The translations under genes and the position numbers were made by a program. The notes beneath the pieces were generated by a model. It saw only the letters and a program-made list of their open reading frames with translations, was not told the origin of the DNA and did not search any database. Source: Gammaproteobacteria bacterium (lineage in GTDB: Bacteria > Pseudomonadota > Gammaproteobacteria > Thiomicrospirales > Thiomicrospiraceae). From it: 5,433 bases of DNA. The stretch spans positions 1-5,433 of the forward strand of contig JAADDM010000032.1 in assembly GCA_013153955.1 (NCBI GenBank). Reading direction: 5' to 3'. Below, one piece after another: positions 1 through 4,200 of this stretch (position 1 is its first letter; each line of letters opens with the position of its first letter).

Positions 1-2
1 TC

Positions 3-200
3 TATGAAGACACTCTTTCCTATGGAGTGGGTGCTGAATGGTCCGCATTCATTAGCGAAAATCTCTTTGAATATCTTGATGCACCTATTGTAAGGGTCGC
101 ATCAGCAGACATCCCAGTGCCCTTCGCAACTTCCCTTGAACAGGAATTCTTACCATGGAACAGGCTTAAAGACGCCCTTGAAATGCTGGAGAGGTATTAA
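3..200 (+). CDS. 2-oxoacid dehydrogenase E1 component, beta subunit (C-terminal fragment)
   Basis: Only the last 65 codons are in the window; the 5' part lies to the left. The reading frame starting at base 3 is open to TAA at 198-200 and reads YEDTLSYGVGAEW, then LDAPIVRVASADIPVPFA, then LEQEFLP. This matches the end of the transketolase C-terminal domain in E1 beta subunits of pyruvate, acetoin or branched-chain 2-oxoacid dehydrogenases. The family decarboxylates 2-oxoacids with thiamine diphosphate as an E1 alpha/beta pair and passes the acyl group to E2 lipoamide. The TYGVGAE-like and DAP-RV-DxPVP segments are the recognisable signature. The fragment cannot tell pyruvate from branched-chain specificity, nor a separate beta subunit from an alpha-beta fusion, so no symbol is given. 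It looks like an ordinary chromosomal gene flanking the retroelement. Confidence 0.8.
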   Translation, partial: YEDTLSYGVGAEWSAFISENLFEYLDAPIVRVASADIPVPFATSLEQEFLPWNRLKDALEMLERY

Positions 201-249
201 ATTTCTGGAGATAATTCATTGTGCAAGAGTTGGTTCTTAGCGGGGGCGA

Positions 250-265
250 ATGGGAATTTTCCCAT
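250..265. repeat. Perfect 7-bp inverted repeat in front of the S74 protein gene
   Basis: ATGGGAA and TTCCCAT are perfect inverted repeats separated by TT. They lie 49 bp after the E1 beta stop codon and overlap the upstream part of the promoter proposed at 257-288. No T-run follows, so it is a poor intrinsic terminator on the + strand. It could be an operator, a weak terminator for the upstream gene, or chance. Confidence 0.35.
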
Positions 266-288
266 AAAATCAAAATTGTGTATATTTG
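257..288 (+). promoter_or_regulatory. Candidate Bacteroidota-type promoter
   Basis: TATATTTG at 281-288 matches the TAnnTTTG -7 consensus of the Bacteroidota primary sigma factor. A TTTT at 257-260, twenty bases upstream, is a near match to the TTTG -33 element. The -7 box ends 27 bases before the ATG at 316, so a short leader would result. It would drive the S74 protein and probably the DGR target gene, which begins only 36 bp after it. This is a pattern match only; no transcription start is known. Confidence 0.5.
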
Positions 289-315
289 TAATCAGAAAAA
301 ATAAAATACCAAGAA

Positions 316-1668
316 ATGTGCAACAAAAAGTTGTTTAGAGGTATTGTGATTGGGTGGAGCGTTTCCCTTTCTCATGAAATAAGGCGGGGGGGGGGTAACC
401 ATCTGATTATCAGTTGTTTATTAGTAATCAACCTTCTTTTCGGAACAGCGTTTCCTTCTTTCTCACAGAATGTAGGGATAGGGACTACCACGCCACAAGC
501 CCAACTGCACATTCAGATTAGTTCATCGTATTTCCAGCCTGCTTTATTAGTTGATGTTCAAGGGGCACCAGTTCCACATTTAATCATCACACCTGATGGG
601 AAGGTGGGCATTGGTGTTTCATCGCCATCTGAGAGACTTGAAGTTAGTGGGAATGTTCGGTTTTCAGGAGCGTTGATGCCTGCTGGCAATGCTGGGACAG
701 CTGGTCAAGTTCTTGTTTCGCAAGGTCCGGGTTTAGCACCACAATGGCAAGATGCCACTACTGTAGGAGGCGACAATTGGGGCAGTCAGGTAGCACAGAC
801 GCAGGCGCCAATTGTGGGCGATGGTACGAGTAGTAATCCGATAGGTTTGCAGTCTGGCACAGCTAGTGGAGACATATTGGTTTGGGATGGTTCGCAATGG
901 GTTGTTCAGCAGCCGAGTGTATCAACAGGGGTGGCGCCTATTTGTTCAAGTCCTACAACTGATTATGTACAGAAGTGGACGGGCAGTGAGTTGTGTAATA
1001 GTCTCATAGTTGACAATGGTAGTGAGGTAGGTGTTGGAGTGGCGAGTCCGGTGGCGAGGTTGCATGTGGAGGCGCCGTCCACGTATGCCAATGCGTTGTT
1101 TGTGGTTCGGCATGATACTAATTCGGCGAGCAATCCATTTTTTATAGTTACACGAGATGGACGTGTTGGGGTTGGTACTGCGAATCCAGTGATGAAGTTT
1201 GAGATAGATTATCCGGTGTCGTCGCCAGCGTTTGTGGTTACGTCAGATGAGAGGTTTAAGGAGGGCATTGAGTCTATTAGTGAGGGAGGTTCAGTATTGG
1301 AGCGGGTAGTTCGGTTGCGCGGAGTTTATTATTACTGGAATGAAGCGTATCGTGAGTTGGGCAGGGGAGATGACAGGAGGCATATTGGGTTGATAGCTCA
1401 GGAAGTGAAGGAGGAGTTTCCGGAGTTGGTGTATGAGTGGTCGGATGGTTCGGGTTATTTGATGGTGGATTATGATGGGATGGTTCCAGTGTTGTTGGAG
1501 GCGATAAAAGAGTTAGCTGATTTAGTAGAGGCTCAGAGTCAGAAAGTGGATGAATTAGAATCATTGAAAGGGTTGATTCACTTAATAGAGGTTCAGAGTC
1601 GTAGGATAGAGGAGTTGGAAAGGAGGGTTTTGGAGTTGGAGACTGGTTCAGGTGTTTCAAGCAGGTAA
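316..1668 (+). CDS. Secreted repeat protein with C-terminal peptidase S74 intramolecular chaperone domain
   Basis: 450 aa. The N-terminus has a long basic n-region (1-27), a hydrophobic stretch at about 30-45 (LIISCLLVINLLFG) and a likely signal peptidase site near FSQ-N at 51/52. The middle holds repeats of the VGIGTTTP…L.I type (first at 52, then near DGKVGIGVSSP, EVGVGVASP and RVGVGTANP), a pattern common in Bacteroidota surface and fibre-like proteins. Residues 310-395 carry the S74 signature: SDERFK at 310-315, a YYYWNEAY segment, RHIGLIAQEV, a FPELV segment and VDYDGMVPVLLEAIKEL. In phage endosialidases and tail fibres this domain helps trimers fold, then cuts itself off beside the conserved Ser of the SD motif; by analogy the cut here would be next to Ser310. 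The remaining ~55 residues are predicted coiled coil. No DGR repeat is present. The ten-G run at 386-395 lies in the signal-peptide region. ATG 316 is the only in-frame ATG before the signal peptide. Confidence 0.85.
   Translation: MCNKKLFRGIVIGWSVSLSHEIRRGGGNHLIISCLLVINLLFGTAFPSFSQNVGIGTTTPQAQLHIQISSSYFQPALLVDVQGAPVPHLIITPDGKVGIGVSSPSERLEVSGNVRFSGALMPAGNAGTAGQVLVSQGPGLAPQWQDATTVGGDNWGSQVAQTQAPIVGDGTSSNPIGLQSGTASGDILVWDGSQWVVQQPSVSTGVAPICSSPTTDYVQKWTGSELCNSLIVDNGSEVGVGVASPVARLHVEAPSTYANALFVVRHDTNSASNPFFIVTRDGRVGVGTANPVMKFEIDYPVSSPAFVVTSDERFKEGIESISEGGSVLERVVRLRGVYYYWNEAYRELGRGDDRRHIGLIAQEVKEEFPELVYEWSDGSGYLMVDYDGMVPVLLEAIKELADLVEAQSQKVDELESLKGLIHLIEVQSRRIEELERRVLELETGSGVSSR
386..395 (+). repeat. 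Poly-G tract of ten bases inside the S74 protein gene
   Basis: Ten consecutive G encode Arg-Gly-Gly-Gly between the n-region and hydrophobic core of the signal peptide. Gain or loss of one base would frameshift the protein before its mature part. The ATG at 374, in another frame, meets a stop two codons later, so it offers no rescue. Tracts of this length are classic slip-strand (phase-variable) sites, but they are also typical places for sequencing error. Confidence 0.7.
772..870 (+). repeat. Duplicated block shared by the two repeat-protein genes
   Basis: This 99-bp block matches 2062-2160 in the next gene at about 80% identity without gaps. Both copies encode DNWGSQVAQTQAPIVGDGTS. An exact 24-bp match follows (967-990 and 2245-2268, encoding VQKWTGSE). 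A 26-bp match with one difference links 469-494 to 2302-2327 (NVGIGTTTP). The two neighbouring genes therefore share a common scaffold, made by tandem gene duplication or module exchange, with different C-terminal domains. Confidence 0.85.
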
Positions 1669-1704
1669 AAATTTTTGTCAATTAACCTTAAAAATTCGGG
1701 AAAA

Positions 1705-2844
1705 ATGAGAAGGGTGATTTTGCTTAGTGTTGCGGTGTGGTCTGTTGGTTCGTTAGCACAGAAGGTTGGGGTGGGGACCAATTCGCCTGTTGCTAAGTTG
1801 CATGTAGAGGTTCCGTCAGGGATAACGTATCCTGCTTTTCAGGTTAATCAGCAGGGTTCGGCGGTTCCGTATTTAATCATTCAGCCCAATGGGAATGTGG
1901 GCATTGGTGTTGCCAGTCCTTCGGAGGCTTTAGATGTTTCGGGCAATATTCAGTTTAGTGGGGCGTTGATGCCAGGTGGTAATGCGGGCGCTGCGGGTCA
2001 GGTTTTGGTTTCGCAGGGTCCGGGTGTTCCGCCGACGTGGCAGAGTGCTTCTGCTGTTGGGGACAATTGGGGCAGTCAGGTAGCGCAGACGCAGGCGCCG
2101 ATAGTTGGCGATGGAACAAGCGGGAATCCAATCACTTTACAGTCGGGCACTGCAAATGGAGAAGTTCTCATTTATAATGGCAGTCAGTGGCAGATAAGGC
2201 AAGCGCCGTGGGATTCGGTGTGCAATACTGTGATGGCGAACATGGTACAGAAGTGGACGGGCAGTGAGCTATGTAATTCGCAGATTTATGATGATGGTAC
2301 TAATGTAGGGATAGGGACTACGACGCCTACGCAGAAGTTGGATGTTGCTGGTAATATTCAGTTTTCAGGGGCATTGATGCCAGGGGGAAATGCAGGCAGT
2401 CCGGGACAGGTACTTGTAAGCAATGGACCAGGAGTTGCGCCATCGTGGACTACGTTTAGTACAGGGGGTTCAGGGATTTCAGGTTGTGCAAATTGTCCTA
2501 CTATGTATGGACCTTTTGTAAACACAAACGGTGATTCTATAGCTGCCTGTTCTCAGACAATGACATGGAAGCAATGTGCGCAGGCTTGTGTTAAAAGCAC
2601 TTACGGAGGGTTCAATGATTGGCGGATGCCTTCTTTAGAAGAGGTTATTTACATTAACACACAGGTGATAGATTACAATCAAGGCGGTTGTTATCATTGG
2701 ACTACAACGCCGTTAGGGTATAAAGGGGTAAGTCCATCTGGTAGCACCACCAGCGCAGGCAACTACTACGTGTTCATGCCCAGCGACGGCAGCTGGAGCT
2801 GGCTCTACGCCTACAACATCAGCTACTGTCGCTGCGTCCGCTAA
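1705..2844 (+). CDS. DGR target: secreted variable protein with DUF1566/Lcl_C-like C-terminal domain
   Basis: 379 aa from ATG 1705. An in-frame TTG at 1675 exists, but ATG 1705 puts a clean signal peptide right at the start (MRRVILLSVAVW, cleavage near SLA-Q at 18/19). There is no lipobox Cys. VGIGTTTP-type repeats occur near 20, 64 and 200, twice followed by SGALMPGGNAG. The C-terminal domain starts about residue 260 and is Cys-rich. It contains FNDWRMPSLEEV at 303-314, a GGCYHWTT segment and the ending YCRCVR, as in DUF1566/Lcl_C domains (DWRLP… and RCVR), a C-type-lectin-related fold known among DGR targets. Residues 347-379 are the variable region. Residues that differ from the template are Ser350, Met358, Ser363, Leu367, Tyr368, Tyr370, Ile372 and Ser373; these should line the ligand surface. 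The ligand is unknown. It follows the S74 gene by 36 bp and is likely co-transcribed with it. Confidence 0.9.
   Translation: MRRVILLSVAVWSVGSLAQKVGVGTNSPVAKLHVEVPSGITYPAFQVNQQGSAVPYLIIQPNGNVGIGVASPSEALDVSGNIQFSGALMPGGNAGAAGQVLVSQGPGVPPTWQSASAVGDNWGSQVAQTQAPIVGDGTSGNPITLQSGTANGEVLIYNGSQWQIRQAPWDSVCNTVMANMVQKWTGSELCNSQIYDDGTNVGIGTTTPTQKLDVAGNIQFSGALMPGGNAGSPGQVLVSNGPGVAPSWTTFSTGGSGISGCANCPTMYGPFVNTNGDSIAACSQTMTWKQCAQACVKSTYGGFNDWRMPSLEEVIYINTQVIDYNQGGCYHWTTTPLGYKGVSPSGSTTSAGNYYVFMPSDGSWSWLYAYNISYCRCVR
2744..2844 (+). repeat. DGR variable repeat (VR)
   Basis: The last 101 bp of the target gene, including its TAA stop, align without gaps to the template repeat 3841-3941 (offset 1,097 bp) with 92 identities. 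Mismatches (TR to VR) fall at VR 2753 A>G, 2777 G>T, 2792 A>G, 2803 A>C, 2804 A>T, 2806 A>T, 2812 A>T, 2819 A>T and 2822 A>G. Eight of nine are at TR adenines. The final 22 bp (2823-2844) are identical in both copies and are the likely initiation-of-mutagenic-homing (IMH) segment. Similarity stops at the base after the stop codon. Confidence 0.96.
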
Positions 2845-2898
2845 CAAAAAATTAAACTATGAGGCTTAATATACTTATAAGCTATATAAACTTAAGTA

Positions 2899-2930
2899 CC
2901 ACGTATAATATAGTAATAATTATACTGTGG
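2899..2930. repeat. Inverted repeat downstream of VR
   Basis: CCAC-GTATAAT pairs with ATTATAC-(T)-GTGG around a 9-base loop: 11 bp of stem with one bulged T. It lies 54 bp after the VR in the 133-bp AT-rich gap before the nuclease gene. In the Bordetella phage BPP-1 DGR a hairpin or cruciform just after VR raises retrohoming; this one is farther away and AT-rich, so that role is only a suggestion. There is no T-run directly after it, which makes an intrinsic terminator less likely. The rest of 2845-2977 shows no gene. Confidence 0.45.
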
Positions 2931-2977
2931 CTGTGCTTGGTCGGTTTTATTAAACTTAAACATTAAATTGTTTGTTT

Positions 2978-3295
2978 ATGCCATATGTATATGTTCTTTA
3001 TTCGCTGAGGGATGGTAAGAAGTACACTGGCTTGTGTTTTAGTTTGAGGAAGCGTCTTTCAGAACACAAGGAGGGGAGGGTTCGTAGCACGGCGCATAGA
3101 AGACCATTAGTGCTTGTTTATTACGAGTGGTGTCGCAGTTGGCGGGATGCTAGGAAAAGGGAACTTTATTTAAAAACAAGCGGAGGAAAGAGATATTTGA
3201 ACAACAGGTTGAAGCACACCCTTGCCGTACTAAAAGGAAGAAAAATAGAAAATAGCCAAGATGACAAAGAGGGAAGCGAGGAAGGGCAGGCATAG
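2978..3295 (+). CDS. Small GIY-YIG family nuclease
   Basis: 105 aa from ATG 2978. A TTG two codons upstream is also in frame, but family members typically begin MPYVYVL. It is a stand-alone GIY-YIG domain of the UvrC-N/YhbQ-like type. The motif tyrosines are Tyr5 (YVYVLYS) and Tyr16 (KYTG). The conserved Arg lies in LRKRLSEH (Arg26, His30). A VRSTAHRRPLVLVYYE segment follows, then the metal-binding Glu62 in RKRELYLK. All expected catalytic positions look intact, followed by a Lys/Arg-rich tail of about 25 residues. The family cuts DNA with one metal ion; small members of this branch are widespread and mostly uncharacterised. The gene lies between VR and avd and its 3' end overlaps avd by 35 bp, so the two are likely translated together. 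It could be a functional part of the element, for example nicking the target, or an unrelated passenger. Confidence 0.87.
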   Translation: MPYVYVLYSLRDGKKYTGLCFSLRKRLSEHKEGRVRSTAHRRPLVLVYYEWCRSWRDARKRELYLKTSGGKRYLNNRLKHTLAVLKGRKIENSQDDKEGSEEGQA

Positions 3296-3740
3296 TGCTA
3301 ATGGTTTTAAAAACAGGGAGCAAAAGCAGCAGGATAAAATTTCGCTTGATAAACAAGCGAAGGGTGACGTTGAAAAGTTTAGGCATCCGCCGGTGGTAGG
3401 CGATTTAGCAGCCTTCTTGAACTACTGGATGCCGCTCTACACTTCCATGAACAGGCGGTGGCGTGCCGTGGCAGGCAGATTAACAACGACGATAACCAAG
3501 CTTTTGGAAATAAGCGTTGAGGTTTCATTTTTGAAGAACAAGTTTCAACAGAGGAGGAAGCTATTGCATGCCAGGGCTAAAGTGGATGTGGCGAAGGCTC
3601 TTGCACACACGCTGTGGGTTCACAAAGCCCTTTCCGACACGCACTATTCAGAAGTGAACAAAAAACTTCTTTTAATAAGCGTGCAGTTGACTAAGTGGCA
3701 ACAATGGACGGAGACAAAAAGGGGCAATGAAGCAGTGTGA
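3261..3740 (+). CDS. avd: DGR accessory variability determinant (Avd-like four-helix-bundle protein)
   Basis: 159 aa. Residues 47-150 look like the Avd fold, four amphipathic helices rich in Leu and basic residues: about 47-62 (DLAAFLNYWMPLY), 65-90 (RWRAVAGRLTTTITKLLEIS), 95-122 (FQQRRKLLHARAKVDVAKAL) and 126-150 (DTHYSEVNKKLLLISVQL). Avd proteins form basic pentameric barrels that bind the reverse transcriptase and the template RNA and are needed for cDNA synthesis. Similarity is by helix pattern and position (just upstream of TR and rt), not by a strict motif. Residues 1-45 are a Lys/Arg/Gln-rich, probably disordered extension absent from typical ~120-130 aa Avd proteins. ATG 3261 lies within the nuclease gene, so the extension may partly reflect start choice, but no better in-frame ATG precedes the helices. 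The stop is 100 bp before TR. Confidence 0.8.
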   Translation: MTKREARKGRHSANGFKNREQKQQDKISLDKQAKGDVEKFRHPPVVGDLAAFLNYWMPLYTSMNRRWRAVAGRLTTTITKLLEISVEVSFLKNKFQQRRKLLHARAKVDVAKALAHTLWVHKALSDTHYSEVNKKLLLISVQLTKWQQWTETKRGNEAV

Positions 3741-3840
3741 AAGGATTGATAGTGAGGGTTCCGTGCCCGTACCCCCAGCGGGTCAAGGCAAGCGTGCCAT
3801 AGCGATGCGTCGCTTGGCAACACCGAAACCGGGCAATGAC
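3741..3840 (+). ncRNA. Potentially structured leader of the DGR template RNA
   Basis: The 100 bases between the avd stop and TR contain several short self-complementary pieces: CCCG/CGGG (3766-3769 with 3779-3782), GGCA/TGCC (3787-3798), AGCGA/TCGCT (3801-3814), and an alternative longer pairing CAAGCG/CGCTTG (3789-3794 with 3811-3816). GGGCAATGA-GCA occurs at both 3722-3734 and 3831-3843 (12 of 13 identical), the second copy running into the start of TR. In characterised DGRs the RNA around TR is structured and binds Avd and the reverse transcriptase, so this is probably the 5' part of that RNA. Its ends are not defined here. Confidence 0.5.
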
Positions 3841-3941
3841 GCACCACCAACGCAGGCAACTACTACGTGTTCAGGCCCAGCGACGGCAACTGGAGCTGGA
3901 ACAACGCCAACAACAACAACTACTGTCGCTGCGTCCGCTAA
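3841..3941 (+). ncRNA. DGR template repeat (TR)
   Basis: This 101-bp copy of VR (2744-2844) lies between avd and the reverse transcriptase gene. Read in the frame of the target it gives NYYVFRPSDGNWSWNNANNNNYCRCVR stop, including the same TAA. Of 30 adenines, 8 are replaced in VR. Nine AAC codons are present (3849, 3858, 3888, 3900, 3903, 3909, 3912, 3915, 3918), and seven differ in VR. AAC is the codon favoured by DGRs because mutating its two adenines reaches many residues and no stop codon. The last adenines, in the TAC and TAA codons at the 3' end, are unchanged. It is transcribed but has no plausible protein product of its own. Confidence 0.96.
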
Positions 3942-4200
3942 GGGAACCCTTTCTAAAAAACACACAGTGTGCACAGGCTTTTTTAACCACAGAGGACGCC
4001 AAGTATGACACAGTGTGCACAGAGTATTAAAAAGGCGACAAGAAATTTAATAAAGACTCTGTGTTACTGTTTTTACTTTGTGGAACTCTGTGACCTAATA
4101 AACCACTGTGTGCCCAGAGGATGACAAGGAACAAAAAACTAAAAAAACTCTGTGGAACTTTGGTTTAACTCTGGCGACTCTGCGACTTAAAGGAAGCACA
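3942..4200 (+). repeat. TR-RT spacer filled with dispersed short repeats
   Basis: There is no gene in these 259 bp. ACACAGTGTGCACAG occurs exactly at 3962-3976 and 4008-4022, with a degenerate third copy at 4104-4119 (2 differences in 16). CTCTGTG occurs near 4057, 4086 and 4149. ACCACAGAG at 3986-3994 is the inverse of CTCTGTGG at 4149-4156. Such ACCACAGAG/CTCTGTGG words resemble intergenic repeat families seen in environmental bacterial genomes (inference from memory). In the BPP-1 DGR the spacer after TR is part of the RNA and primes cDNA synthesis, so this segment may be copied into the template RNA, or may only be an untranslated leader for rt. Confidence 0.65.
4189..4196 (+). promoter_or_regulatory. 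Ribosome binding site that decides the RT start
   Basis: AAAGGAAG lies with its AGGA ending 6 bases before ATG 4201. It is the best Shine-Dalgarno-like site in the window and supports ATG 4201 over the upstream in-frame GTG at 4108. The 31 codons from that GTG would only translate the intergenic repeats. Confidence 0.6.

Noticed and set aside
1675..1704. TTG start for the DGR target, ten codons upstream of ATG 1705
   Set aside because: It would place a polar stretch before an otherwise complete signal peptide; the ATG fits better.
1277..1781. Minus-strand open frames opposite the S74 gene and the start of the target gene
   Set aside because: Pro/Thr/Ser-rich shadows of GGN/GTN-rich coding sequence on the + strand; no family resemblance or start signal.
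316..2844. Prophage tail-fibre module (S74 domain, DGR, repeat fibres)
   Set aside because: Both proteins have Sec-type signal peptides and the flanking gene is metabolic; no other phage structural or integration gene is visible. A prophage origin cannot be fully excluded from this window.
3150..3386. Minus-strand open frame across the nuclease/avd junction
   Set aside because: It is opposite two convincing + strand genes and has no recognisable domain.
3727..4030. Overlapping open frames across the TR giving Thr- or Gln-rich peptides
   Set aside because: They are by-products of the AAC/ACA repeats of the TR read out of frame, with no ribosome binding site or recognisable domain; the TR acts as RNA template.
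4108..4200. Upstream GTG start extending the reverse transcriptase by 31 residues
   Set aside because: The added codons only translate the intergenic CTCTGTGG-type repeats, show no RT-family similarity, and ATG 4201 has a good ribosome binding site.
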